From Myotis daubentonii (taxonomy: Eukaryota > Chordata > Mammalia > Chiroptera > Vespertilionidae): a stretch of 64,000 nt of DNA. The stretch lies in the NCBI RefSeq assembly GCF_963259705.1, contig NC_081849.1, forward strand, positions 57,198,093-57,262,092. Reading direction: 5' to 3'. Shown piece after piece: positions 38,971 through 51,206 of the stretch. The translations under genes were made by a program, and so were the position numbers. Position 1 is the stretch's first letter; each line of letters begins with the position of its first letter. Under the pieces are notes generated by a model, which saw only the letters and a list, made by a program, of their open reading frames with translations, was not told where the DNA came from and ran no database searches.

Positions 38971-39904
38971 TAAGGAAATGCTGGGAGATTGTTGATCTAA
39001 GTCAGCTGTTTACATCCAGGCAGACTTTTCCCAGGAATAAAAGTAGAATACTTTTTAAATACATTAAAAATAAAAGGAGTCTAGGAGACTATGTCACCTA
39101 AAGAAGAAAACGGACTTCTCTCTGCAAGCAATTACCAAAACTATAGGCCCTGCAATTACACTTAAAATGTAGGCTTCGACATGCTAAGATATAGAGGCAG
39201 AAGTGTATAGAACCACTTACCAACTAGTCATAAAATAGATCATTTCCATTTCACCTAGTTAACAGAGATAGGGCTTTGTAAAGAAACCAAACTGAGTTTT
39301 ATATTTCCTTGTGTTGAGAATGTAACCCAACCACATCATGGTTTAGCCAACTTCTCCAAAGTAATGTTTACACATCCCCTGGCTCATATGTAAATATATG
39401 TCAACAGTTTGATTTATAGCTATAGGTGATCTGTTTATATACACAGATACACAGACACAAATTACAGTACATTAATGGTTTGAAACACAATATTCCTAAA
39501 GGACAAAAAACCTGGAGGGTAAACTATAAATAAAGAATGTCATGACCAGAAAAAAGATTTCAGTTTTTTGATTGTTAAATAGGTGGTTTTCCCAACACTT
39601 TATAATAGACTGATGCATTCAGAATTCAGATTTCGTTTTCTTTTTCAACTTCCAAGTTTGAATGTACAAGTTGACCTTTCAAACAAGTTTACAAGTTCAC
39701 CTCTCAGAAACTGAGCGCACAGTTCTGTCCTCAATCTATTTTTAAAGAAACCAGTTACTGATCTTGAAAGGCACTGCACTTGCTTCAGGGCTGGGGGTGG
39801 ACCCTCTTGATTTCTGCCAGGACCATGCCTTTCACACAGCGCTGTTCCCACCATGGGAGGGAGGGAGGGAGGGAGGAAGGAGTGTTTCTGTATGTGGTGA
39901 GCTG

Positions 39905-40010
39905 GGGCCAGGCTTGCTGCTCAACACCCAATGCAGGAAACAGTGCCCTCAACAAAGAATTACCCAACCTCAAATGCCAACAATGCCAAGGCCAGGAAAC
40001 CTTGCTTTAA
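39905..40010. mobile_element. Old hAT-type relic
   Basis: CAACAAAGAATTACCCAACC and AAATGCCAACAATGCCAAGG match the same ancient family as 25610-25700. Open frames over it are not genes. Confidence 0.5.
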
Positions 40011-40661
40011 GCAATTGATGTTCTGTATTGGCATCATTATTATATTCCAAGCACAGTGTGAAGCACAGGGATAAATATTTGTTGATTATTAAATAAATTA
40101 CCTCTGTGTAACTGGGGCCTTAGAGTCATAGAGATGAAAAAGAATGAGAAAGGGGTTATTATACATGGAATGTCTCAAACTACCAAACAAAATTAGTCAT
40201 TGTCAGAACCAGAAAAAAATTTAAAAAGTCAGTCAGTCCAATCTCTGTGTTTTGGGAATAATATTTTCATATGAAAGATGCTTTCTAATGTACTGATATT
40301 ATAGTGATGGGGGATCAGTCCTCTTAACAGTAAAAGTAAAATATAAAATCTTTATAAATTTACTAAAATATCAGTTTCTACTTTGAATAGTGCCAATGTC
40401 CCATACTTTCTTCAAATTAATAAAGCATTTCCTCTATAAAAAGTAAGACCAATATGACATAAATCACACATAATAAGTGATATTTCACAAGCGGGAAACA
40501 AAGCAACATGTAATTATTTTTCAAAAAAGCAAATCACAGGCTTCCATGGCCTACGGGCATTTATACTTCTGAGAATTGTGAGATCCAAAATGTCATGAGA
40601 AATTCTGAACTGGCTTACATTTCTGAAACACAGGAACTGAGAGTCACAAGGCCAAACATAC

Positions 40662-40707
40662 CCTTAATAATCGATTCAGCTGCATACAAATCTCGTTTGT
40701 AGGTCAC
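40662..40707 (-). CDS. Short coding exon 3 of 8 seen (46 nt, phase 0 to 1)
   Basis: This is a small exon between the acceptor TTATCTGTCCTTTAG and the donor GTATGT. It encodes VTYKRDLYAAESIIK plus the first base of a split codon. The split codon completes to Glu with the first two bases of the exon at 27979-28076, continuing as [10 protein letters not shown]. The non-zero phase match is good evidence that this short exon is real although it is too short to stand out as an open frame. Confidence 0.78.
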
Positions 40708-42051
40708 CTAAAGGACAGATAAACCTCATTAGACTTAACAGAGCAGGAAGGAATGTGAGAGCAATAAAATTATGCCCCCAAGGAAATTCTTGATTTTAGA
40801 GAAACTATAAACACATAACACTGACAATTTCTAAATTACATCAACATCAGCAAATTCTGAATAATGTATTCTATTTCTACAAATGGTTAAAGATTTGTTT
40901 ATTGAATTCTTATTAATGTAACAGAAGTTTATCAAAGAATATGTGGTAGTATTTATATTAAAGTATTAGAATTATTGTTTAATAGTGAGGTTTTTACTTA
41001 GGAAGGAAGAAAAGGTAAGTATAACAAAAATCACCAAATCACATTTTTAGTTGAAATGAGGAAATTCTCAAAGGTCAATTCACATTAAGAAGGGAGTTTC
41101 TTCTGAATTGAGGATGTCTGTATGTACCCACAAGGTTCACCTTATGAGGATTTTATGGCTCTGATAAAAAGAGCAGAGAAGGCACCACCATGTGCATGAG
41201 AATAATCACAATCTTTCCTTAAAAACACGCAGCCTCCTTGCAATTGTAACGGGCTCTTTGTAATGTAACCTGACATGGTCCTATGGCAGATCGTCCCAGG
41301 CCACATCAGTGAGCTCAGATATAGAACATGTCAGGTGTACTGCATCACAGAATAGTTCTCCTATACCATAGAACTGAAAATGTAGTAAGTAGTGAACTAA
41401 CTAATAAATACTATAAGGTCTTAGGAGCTCATCATTCAAGTACCCAGATGATTAGAATGCAAATGGTCTAAAAACCCACTTTGAGAAGTATTCACCAAAT
41501 TAGTACCTTTCTATGCCTACAATTGAAACTATTTTTCCCCTCCAAATTATCTCATAACTACACTAGTACAGAAACTTTGCTCAGCTCAAGTGGCCCAGGG
41601 CACTTCTACCAAAAATAGATTCCTGCGCTATGCCTTTATCCTGGCTGATAAATCCTAGCCCAAAACTACAATCCAGAATTAAAGTAGCAGTCAATTTGTA
41701 AGATAGATGAGAAGTTGCTCAAGCATTCAACTAATCTATTTAAATTAAATGTGACATTGCTACATTATCTCTAAATCAAGTACATGCCAACCAAAACTAG
41801 TACTATAGTTACTGATCTACTATCTGGAAAAAAATAGAAAACAGACATTTAAAAGTTCATGCTGTGCATTTTACCAAATTAAAGGATGTATTGATCTCAT
41901 TCGTTCATTTAACAAATACTTATCATATAACTACTGTGTTCTAGGTCCTATTCAAGGTCCTGTTCTAAGTGCAGGCAACAGAGGATTCAAAAGAATGGGC
42001 AAAACTCCTTCACTTGAGTGGATTACATTTTAGTGAAGAGATTTTTCTTAT

Positions 42052-42298
42052 AAGAGACAGAGAAGCATTGATCAGACTATCAAACCTCAGAGGGAAGGTA
42101 GGGGAGGGTGGGGGTAAGGGGGAAGAGATCAACCAAAGGACTTGTATGCATGCATATAAGCCTAATCAATGGACACAGACAACAGGGGGGTGAGGGCATG
42201 AGGGGGGAGCTGGGGGGGGGCAATGGGGGGCTAAGGACACATATGTAATACCTTAATCAATAAAGAAATTTTAAAAATAAGTAAATAAATAAATAAAA
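42052..42298 (+). repeat. L1 3' end, truncated, with A-rich tail
   Basis: ATCAGACTATCAAACCTCAG, the GGGGAGGGTGGGGGTAAGGG tract and CAACCAAAGGACTTGTATGC are followed by AATAAAGAAATTTTAAAAAT and AAATAAATAAATAAAA. It is a strongly 5'-truncated insertion within an older MIR/L2-like stretch (41890-42040). Confidence 0.85.
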
Positions 42299-43408
42299 CT
42301 CCAAAAGAAAGTGTTAAATGTTTTTCTTCAGTTGTTTGAAAAATCAAAGCTAGCTAGGTATCTGAAATCAAGATTCAATGTTTGCAATTTAAATGAGAAA
42401 ATGCCTTTTTTCTACATTTGTCCACTGTGTAGGATAAACTTAGAAATTAATGGGAAGGTGGTTAATTACCTTAATTACCATTATTCATCTCTATCCCCTC
42501 CTGCTTTTGTTGAGGGATAAGACTGCATTCCAACTTAAAATAGAATTGTGAAACTCCCTTTTTTTTTCTCAAATAAATCTTACTGATGGTTTTAATTAAA
42601 AGAAAACTTGGTTTCAAATACTAAAATGCTTTTCTAGCATACTTCCAAGACAACATTTTTGCATTGGAATCTGTTTTATGAATAAAATACATGTCTTTAT
42701 TGCCCAGAGGTCCTCTCTCCGCTATTATTAAATAATTAACTGTGCAAACAAGAAAGAGTCCTAAATTTCCTTTTTTTTGTCTACTTTTTTCTTATAGGCT
42801 GTGAATACCAACTATGTGCTGATTAAAGGTTTTGTATTTTATTAATATCTTCAACATAAAGCCTTATTGAGTACCTCAGCAATACTTCTCAAACACTGTT
42901 GTAATAAAATAAATAACAAAATATTCCTGTTAAACTTGTTAAGTACTGAGTCTAAAACAGCCCCCTTTTCTAATATATATCGAAGGGAAAAGTACTGGGA
43001 AATGTAATTCTGAACTAATGACTTACTCCTTTTCTGTCAGACTCTTATAGTAATATAGGTTGCCCTTTCCTTATTTTTAATTTCAAAAACAGTTTAATGA
43101 TCAGTTTTGAAACTGATTTCCTTCTGTCAGCATGACCTGCAGTTTTTCGTTGTCTTTACATGACACATTATGACAGTTACTTTTTTAAAAAATCAACCTT
43201 GTAGCGATGGGAGGGAGCCCTGGTCCTCTGATTTACTTGTTTTCACACAGGGCTTTAGAGCCTCAGGGCCACCTGCACCCAGGGGAGGGGCTCTGGGCAG
43301 CTGAGAATCTGAGCCCCACACCTGCCACTCACCCAGGGAAGCTCGAGTTCTGTCTGTGTAGCTCGACTGTGCTTCATTGCAATACTTCATCGGGGTAAAG
43401 TGTTTAGG

Positions 43409-43411
<3 letters not shown>

Positions 43412-43440
<29 letters not shown>
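43412..43440. repeat. AC microsatellite
   Basis: About 14 uninterrupted AC units, followed by a TACATA-rich imperfect tract to 43500. Confidence 0.97.
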
Positions 43441-45148
43441 GAAATATACATACATATTTACACATATGCATGTATACATGTGTATACATACATATATGTA
43501 TTTTTTTCAATGGAAGAAAAACTTGAAACTGAGAGCCACAGACATAGTTTTCTTCCAACTACTAGGCCAGGGCTCTCTCAGCTACCTCCAGGTGCGCACC
43601 AAAAAAACGCAAACACTGTCACACCTACTTTGTGTTGTTCCATCTGCATTAACACTCAATACCGTAAATGAGACTTTTCAGGGCCAAGTCCAGTTGGCTA
43701 TCATCTTACATGAGTTAAGTTATACTACACTGAGTGTTCTCCCACCTTTCACTGCATAAGGAAATGAATATGTAACTCCAGTAATTAGAATCCAGAACAT
43801 CTTAAAATTTAAAGATATATGATGTTTACTAGATACAAACGTAGACTAGCGGATATTTATTGTATTTATTGCTATTTCATCAATTACATCTATGTTGAAA
43901 ATATTCTTTCCTCTAGACTGAATAGCTAGATGAAAACCTCCAAAAAAAGGAATTATGCCACCACAGTGTCTTTTTGAGATTTAAAAAAAAGGCAAAAAGT
44001 GAGACTGTTTTGTTTCTCTGGTTCTTAACAAGGATGCTAGAACACTTGGCTCTTAAAAGAAAGTTCACATCAAAAAGAATCCTCAAGAGTCAGCCATTCC
44101 ATTGAGTAATACTATGATGACTCAAACGCTTCGGAAATTCCTCCTAAAGAAGCCTTTTCAGACAACGGGACACAGCTGAATTTCTTAAATAACTGGTTAT
44201 AAAACTCCTATAAATCTTTCAAGCCTTGAGGATGGTTTTACATTTAGAAACAGGAAGTCTGTTCAATTAGATCTGTACAGTGTAGTCAGTGATCAAATAT
44301 TTAATTATATTGGGACAAAAACACGGCACATCCATACATTAAAGAGATGGAAGTCCTATAGGCGAGATGGAATTCCACTGAGTGCAGAATGTGTTCACTG
44401 AGCCTGACAAGGCACCAGCACTCAGAAAGCATGAGAGCTAACACCTATTCCTGGAGTCAGTCCTGTTCTCTTCTGTGGTTGGTCACTCTTTGGGGAGGGG
44501 GTGGCTCATTTATGGGGATGTCCTCCTCTCTGCAGGGTCATTTGAAAAAACTGATGTTTCCTCCATGCCCCAGGGTACCTGATGCAAGAACACTGGCATC
44601 AACTCTGAATTTTACCTTTTACATTTATTTCTACCAAAAACTTGTATGTAAAATACAGAAATAATAACCCTCCTGGGATTTCTGGTATCAGAGTAACAGT
44701 CCTAGTCATTCCCCACACCACTGAGAGGGTGAACACCCTGACTTCGGAGAGGTAGGGGAAGGTGTCCTGGCCCTGCTGTTTTCTGGTAGTGCCATGCCTC
44801 TTGAGATGTGTTTGTCACTTTGTCAGATTTCTGAATCATGCTCCAGGTACTTGGCACAGCCACCTGAGTCCAGTACTAATTTCAGCGTAATTATACTAAA
44901 TCTTTTCTCAAATCTGAGTTTTAGCCAATGGTAGAATCATTGGAATTATTATAGAATTAGAACACTAATGTCAAAGCATATATTCCATTGTTTTGGTTTA
45001 AAAGCAACTGAAATAATCTTTATCCATACGAAATGGTAATACCATAAAATTAATTAAATTAGAAGCCTATACTAAAGACATCTCATACAATGTCATCATA
45101 AGAGGCTAAATCGGGCTAAATAAACAGCTGGGAAATTATAAAAAAAAG

Positions 45149-46040
45149 CTAGGGGCCCAGTGCACGAATTCATGCACCTTGAAAGGAACTGTGGGCCATG
45201 AGGCTGCAGTGGGCACAGGGGCGGGTCTCAGCCCATCCTCTGTGCCCCCACCCGACCCCTCCCACCGCGGCCCCCAGTCCCATCTGCCGGCAGTCCCACT
45301 CCTGCTGCCGCAACTCCCACACGCTGACGGCACCGCCCCGCTCGCACCAGCTGATGGTGCAGAGCAATTGGGGCTGGCGTCAGCAGTGGGTGCAAGTGGG
45401 GCTGGAGCCGTCAGAGGGTGCGAGCAGCAGCTGCTGCCTCGATTGCCTCTCAGGAGCAGGGGGAGGTAGGGAAGCCTTCAGGGGCGATTGGGGACAGCAG
45501 CTGCCGCTCGCACCCACTGACAGCACCGAGCAATCGGAACTGGTGCCCGGTGTCAGCAGTGGGTGTGAGCAGCAGGGCCAGCACCGGCAGTGGGTGTGAG
45601 TAGCGGCTGCTGGCCCCGATCACCCCTCAGGAGCAGACCTGAGGGGTGATCAGGGCCAGCAGCTGCCGCTGGCACCTGCTGATGGTGCTGAGTGATTGAG
45701 GCTGGCACCAGGCACCAGCAGTCAGTGCAAGCGGCAGCTCGGGCGCCAGCAGCAAATGCAAGCAGGGCCAGTGCCGGCAGCAGGTGTGAGCACCGGATGG
45801 GACTGCAGTGCAGGGGAGCAAAAAATTTTCAATAATCACCAGAGGCTGGCCCCGATAACAGCGACTGGCACCCCACCTTGGACTGGTGCCCCCGCTCACC
45901 TGCTCCACTATCCCAACGTGGCCGACGCCTGCCATGTTCTGCGCATATCCCCTGGTGGTAAACGCATGTCATAGCGACTGGTTGTTCAGTTGTTCTGCTG
46001 TTCAGTTTATTTGCATACTAGGATTTTACATATATATAGA
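45149..46040 (-). mobile_element. Large GC-rich HeliBat-type Helitron, antisense
   Basis: The low end CTAGGGGCCCAGTGCACG is the complement of the 3' terminus, and the high end reads TCTATATATATGTAAAATCC on the minus strand. The roughly 0.9-kb interior is GC-rich with degenerate repeats around CAGCAGTGGGTGCAAGTGG, far above the AT-rich surroundings. The many overlapping open frames come from this composition and are not genes. Confidence 0.9.
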
Positions 46041-46533
46041 TATCATGGTGGAAGATAATGAATGACAGGAGGCAGGAGAAGGAAACAGGGAACCAGAAAC
46101 AACTGCAATATTTATACTCTAAGTAATGTCACCTCACTTAAGAAAAAAAATGTGATATCTATAAAAGGCCTCATAACTGTCATATGAAATACTTTTTTGC
46201 CCAATCCATTGCATTACATGCCCCATTAGAATTCAAGAAACTGTTAAAGCACATCATAATTTCAAAAAAACTGGCACTCCTACCCCAGGACTATTGTGGA
46301 AAGCAGAGTTCTATTCTCAAATCCAGTTGAGTGTAAGGAAATAGAGTAAAAGGACACACATAGAGAACAAGAAAAAAAAAGTGAATTAAAGCAGTGTTAC
46401 TGACTAACTAGATTTTTAAAAATAAGTTGTGTCAAAGTAAATTTTCTTAAAACCAAACAATAGAAATGATACCATACTTTGATGGCTCAGAAAATCCAGT
46501 GAAACTCTTTTAAATCCCTTAATGTAGGCTTGA

Positions 46534-46535
<2 letters not shown>

Positions 46536-46583
<48 letters not shown>
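46536..46583. repeat. AC microsatellite, 24 units
   Basis: An uninterrupted AC run of 48 bases that lies 158 bases into the intron after the exon at 46742-46846. On the transcript it is a GU repeat. Confidence 0.98.
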
Positions 46584-46585
<2 letters not shown>

Positions 46586-46690
46586 TTTCTTCCAGAAAGT
46601 GTTTCAGCATGAAACCAAGTATTTTTATACTACTTCCCCGTTTTCTAAAGCACCTGTATAAGGTGTTTGTACTTGCAACATGTGTCTTCA

Positions 46691-46906
<216 letters not shown>

Positions 46907-47429
46907 TTATTGTATCATCAATTACATAGAAAAAAGGAAGAGCCTAGAGAATTTCCAAGCTCTTTGATTAGCTACTGATTATTCAAGTTATAGAATAATT
47001 CTCCTTATGCCCTAAAAGCCAGTAGAAAATAGGAATGTTTCAATTGTAAGAGTCTCAAACTTCCTCAGTCATTTCAGGTGTCAGATAAATATAATATTTA
47101 ATTTCTTTTGTTCATAAGCTATCTTTCCAAACGTGTTTCTAAAATGCCTGAGGATTTCCATATCATAATTTGATTTAACAAATATATGTATTCATAAAAC
47201 TCCAAAACCCCTTATTTATATGTATATCAATTTATAGTTGTAGGTCATAGGTCTCTCATTCACCTTAATAATTTAAATATCAATACATCCTTTTAAAATT
47301 ATTTATATTTTTATTCTGAAACTGGACACGGTTTTACAAAGGTCTTTTATATATTTAGGAAAATATAAACAACATTTTAAAGCATATTAAGCAGAATCAT
47401 TAAAATGACCAACATAATATAATTCAGCT

Positions 47430-47680
47430 GAATAATACTGAGTGCCTATTATATGCTTTGTATTAAGTGACACCATATAATTATAAAGGAAACATTTATT
47501 GTGTCCTCAAGGACTCAAGTCTAGAAGGGGAGACTGGTTTATAGCAAACATTTTGCTACCGAATGTGACAGATGTAGCCCTAGAAGAGAATGTAGAAGTA
47601 GGTCAGGAGATAAAATGCTTAATGCTATGTGAGGGCTTCAGGGAAGACCTAGCAGAGGAAAATCTCTATTTTGTACTTCC
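47430..47680. repeat. L2-type relic
   Basis: GAGTGCCTATTATATGCTTT and GAAGGGGAGACTGGTTTATA match a diverged L2/MIR3-type sequence. The 86-codon frame over it is not supported as a gene. Confidence 0.45.
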
Positions 47681-48595
47681 AGCATCTGCACAATCTCATC
47701 TATTAGTATGTGAGGGAGATGTATGTACAGTGACAGTGTTCTCTTTAACCTGTGGTTAAATCCCAAAGATGACTAGCAATGATGTTTTTCCTGACTCTTC
47801 CCAGAGGCAGGATACTGAGCACACCTGGGGACAGCCCTCAACACGCTCACAAAGTGAATACTGAGAGGAGCCCATAGCAACAGCTACTCCTGCCATCCCA
47901 GCTTGTGGGGTAAGAATATTACTTGATGCTGTGCCCTGCCAGCCATGTGATGTACTAGACAAGATGGCAACAGCCTATGAATTGCATAAAGTCTCCAGGA
48001 TCACTGGGAATCATGAAAAATTATGGGTCAGGTATAAATATATACCAGAAAAGAGGCTAAGTATTTTGACAGAAAGACTAGTCTAAACTTTTCATTCATT
48101 GGATAGAACGATATTACAACTATTCATGGAGTTTTTAGTAATTTTTGACATTAAAACCTTGCTTTCACAATGAGTTCAAACAATGCATGCTTCATGACAA
48201 GTTGCATTTGAACTTCTGTGTCACAAGAACATTGACGATGACTTCCACTTTTCTCTAGGATATGGGAAGTTGGAAAAAATGATGCTCATTTCTGAAGAAA
48301 AGAAACAGCAGGTAAACTATACAAGCACAACTTTTTCTTGAACCCAGAACTGAGGCCACAGATAATGACTAAACAGATATTTTTAAGTTATGAATAAGAA
48401 ATCAATAGAGATAAAATGAAATTATAAAAAATAAGATATTAATACAAAGGCAGAGAGAAAAAGCACAGATGGAACTAATAGAAAATACCCAGCAAGATGA
48501 TATTTAACCAAAAAGATAATGCATGTGTACTTGCACAAAATGTCAACATTTATTATCCAGCATGGGAGTCGTAGTGATATCACTTATCACATGAA

Positions 48596-48601
<6 letters not shown>

Positions 48602-48634
<33 letters not shown>
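48602..48634. repeat. AC microsatellite
   Basis: About 16 uninterrupted AC units. Confidence 0.97.
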
Positions 48635-48636
<2 letters not shown>

Positions 48637-48834
48637 CTGAGAATTCCATGCCTCCCTAAACTTGGAGCCCAAGTTAGTGTGGAACAATGTTCTCCCCAGA
48701 CACTCTTTTCAGAGGTCCCCAAATTCACAGTCCATCCCAGTCATGTTACAGTAAAGATCACAGTCAACAAGTTTCATCTTCAAGCCTACCAACCAGTCTC
48801 CAGCACACAAACATGAGCAGAAAGCCCAGATTTA

Positions 48835-49440
48835 ACTGAAACCCAAGGGAAAACTCAAACATAAAAGTTAAAAAGGCAAAAAGTAAAAATTTTTGGAGAA
48901 ACTAGAAATTATGCAGTTAAAAAAAAAAAAAGCCCAGAATGAAAAAGGATATATACTCATAAAACAAGACAGGATAATATTTAAAAGGGTGGAAAACTGA
49001 AAAATAGGAGAGAAAAGAATAATTAATGATAAATACAAAGTCCAATATGTTTTTTATAAAAAAGAAGAAAGAAAGAAAACAGAAGGAAAGAACAGAAAAG
49101 GGTAGGACAAGGAAACAACCTAATAAATTTTTTAAACTGCAGTAATGAAGAACATGAGTCTCCAAATTAAAAATCCTTATGAAATAAAGAAGCTAATAGA
49201 TGAAAGTACAATTAGCAGCAACAACAAAAGGTCTTATAAAGAAGCAGAAATCCAACTTAGTTGAGACTTCTTAATAGCAACAATAAAAATCAGAAAAACA
49301 ATGGAATGGTTTCTTCATAATTTCGAAGGTAATGATTGTCAATGTAAAACTATACTCCCAGAAAAGCTATATGTCATTTTTGAGGACAGAATATAAAGTT
49401 TTACAAATATTGGAGGTCTCAACAGAATTTAAATTTCTGT
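48835..49440. repeat. A-rich L1/HAL1-like relic
   Basis: A long adenine-rich stretch with phrases such as GAAGCAGAAATCCAACTTAG and ACTATACTCCCAGAAAAGCT typical of decayed L1/HAL1 ORF sequence. Boundaries are approximate. Confidence 0.4.
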
Positions 49441-49718
49441 GGGCTCATTTTTGAGCTTTATAACAGACTTTGGAGAGAAGTTTTAGGTTCATAGCATAAT
49501 GGGGCCGAAGGTACAGATATTTCCAATATACCCCCTACTGCCACATAGTCACAGCCTGCCCCACTATACTAGTAAAAACCCTACACCAGAGTGGTACATT
49601 TATTAAAATCAATGAACCTACACCACTAAATCATTATCATCCAAAGCCCAGAGTTTACATTAGAGTTTACTCTGATTGTTTCACATTACATAGTTTGATA
49701 CAAATGTATAATAATCTA
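49440..49718 (+). repeat. Ancient L1M fragment beside the Helitron chain
   Basis: CACCAGAGTGGTACATTTAT, ATCATTATCATCCAAAGCCC and TACAAATGTATAATAA resemble a well-known old L1 segment. The first Helitron of the chain starts directly after it. Confidence 0.7.
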
Positions 49719-49975
49719 TCTATATCATAAAAGGCCTGTGGTTGTGACACTGTAATGGCGGAATGACCAAACAACCAGTCACCAGGAGGTGCATGGAGCA
49801 CCTCTTGTGGGCCGGGACTCGCAGTTCACGCGGGGCTGGCGGGGCTGGCGCAGCAGAAGTGGGGCCCATGGCTCGTGTGGTGGAGGTGGGGCCGGCAGCT
49901 CACACAGGGCGGGTCGTGGGTCCCATCAGCGCGGCGGGTCTGGGACTTGCACGATTTTGCACACTGGGCCTCTAG
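49719..49975 (+). mobile_element. Helitron 1 of a five-element chain
   Basis: It starts TCTATATCATAAAAGGCC and ends TTTTGCACACTGGGCCTCTAG. The interior repeats GGGGCTGGCGGGGCTGGCGC-like blocks. Its CTAG directly abuts the TC start of the next element. Confidence 0.88.
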
Positions 49976-50748
49976 TCTTACCTAATAATAGACAAACATG
50001 GTAATTGACCATACCTTCGCTATGCCTCACATTGGCTAATCAGTGAGATATGCAAATTAACTGCCAACCAAGATGGTGGCTGGAAGCCACGGAGCTGAAG
50101 TGAACAGGAGGCTTGCTTGCTCCAGTGATGGAGGAAGCCAAGGTTCCCCGCCTGCCGCGGCCCGGCTCTAAGCTCCAAAAGCAACAAAGTTTCAATTATA
50201 GAAGCTAAACAAACTCCAGATACCTGCTTTCAGCCGGCCCTGGCCATGGAGCTGGAGCACCGGAGGCTTTCCCTCCCACCCGCCCTGGCTGGCTCTGAGC
50301 TCCACTCAGGCAACAAAGTTTCAATTATAGAAGGTAAATAAACCGCAGATACCTGCTTTCAGCTGGCCGTGGCCACTGAGCTGGAGCCTTGGGTTGCCCC
50401 TGGCAATGGAGGAAGCCAAACCCTGGCCAGCTCTGAGCTCCACTCCAGGCTACAAAGTTTCAATTATAGAAGGTAAATAAATCCCAGAAAAAGAAAAAAG
50501 AAAAAAAGGAGAGGCTGGGAGCTTCTATTTCTGGGGAGGCTTGGCCAGCCTGAAAATGGCCCTCAGCCCTTCACCCAGACTGGCCAGGGACCCCAGTGGG
50601 GACCCCCCACCCTAAAGGTTGTGTGGCCAGCCTGAAAACAGCCATCAGCCGCTCACCCAGGCTGGTCAGGCACCCCAGTGGCACCCCAGTGGGGACCCCC
50701 ACCTTGAAGGGTAAACAAGCCGGCCCCCACCCATGCACCAGGCCTCTA
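49976..50748 (+). mobile_element. Helitron 2 of the chain, with triplicated insert
   Basis: It starts TCTTACCTAATAATAGAC, the same 5' end as 29051-29296, with ATTGGCTAATCAGTGAGATA downstream. It ends CATGCACCAGGCCTCTA, apparently losing the last G of CTAG where Helitron 3 begins. Inside, a unit with core ACAAAGTTTCAATTATAGAA recurs at 50184, 50313 and 50452. Confidence 0.85.
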
Positions 50749-51206
50749 TCCTATATAATAAAAGGGTAATATGCAAACTGACCCTAACAGCAGAAAGACT
50801 GGGAATGACTGGTGATTATGACACACACTGACCACCAGGGGGCAGACGCTCAATGCAGGAGCTGCCCCCTGGTGGTCAGGGCACTCCTACAGGGGGAGCT
50901 CTGCTCAGCCACAAGCCAGGCTGATGGTTGCCAGTACAGCGGTGGTGGTGGGAGCCTCTCCCGCCTCCTCAGCAGCGCTAAGGATGTCAGACTGCAGCTT
51001 AGGCCTGCTCTCCACTGGCAAATGGACACCCCCCCGAGGGCTCCCGGGCTGCCAGAGGGATGTCTGATTGCCAGCTTAGGCCCAATCCCCTGGGGAGCAG
51101 GCCTAAACCAGCAGGTGGTCAGCCCCCGAGGGGTCCCAGACTGCGAGAGATCACAGGCCGGGCTGAGGGACCCCCCCCACCACCCGTGCACACACTGGGC
51201 CTCTAG
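50749..51206 (+). mobile_element. Helitron 3 of the chain
   Basis: It starts TCCTATATAATAAAAGGG and ends CGTGCACACACTGGGCCTCTAG (final CTAG at 51203-51206). It includes the CACTGACCACCAGGGGGCAG block found in the shorter elements, plus a second inverted copy of the CCACCAGGGGGC motif about 40 bases later. Confidence 0.9.

Larger units (their letters stand above)
28077..40661. other. Intron between exons 4 and 3 (about 12.6 kb)
   Basis: Contents include Helitrons (29051-29296, 31254-31506), Ves-type SINEs (29308-29521, 33198-33360, 36187-36409, 36602-36814), an L1M relic (31590-32400), a MIR (37375-37550), MER5-like hAT relics (38763-38970) and another hAT relic (39905-40010). The stretches 29650-31000 and 33400-36170 are AT-rich with nothing recognisable. 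Confidence 0.6.
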
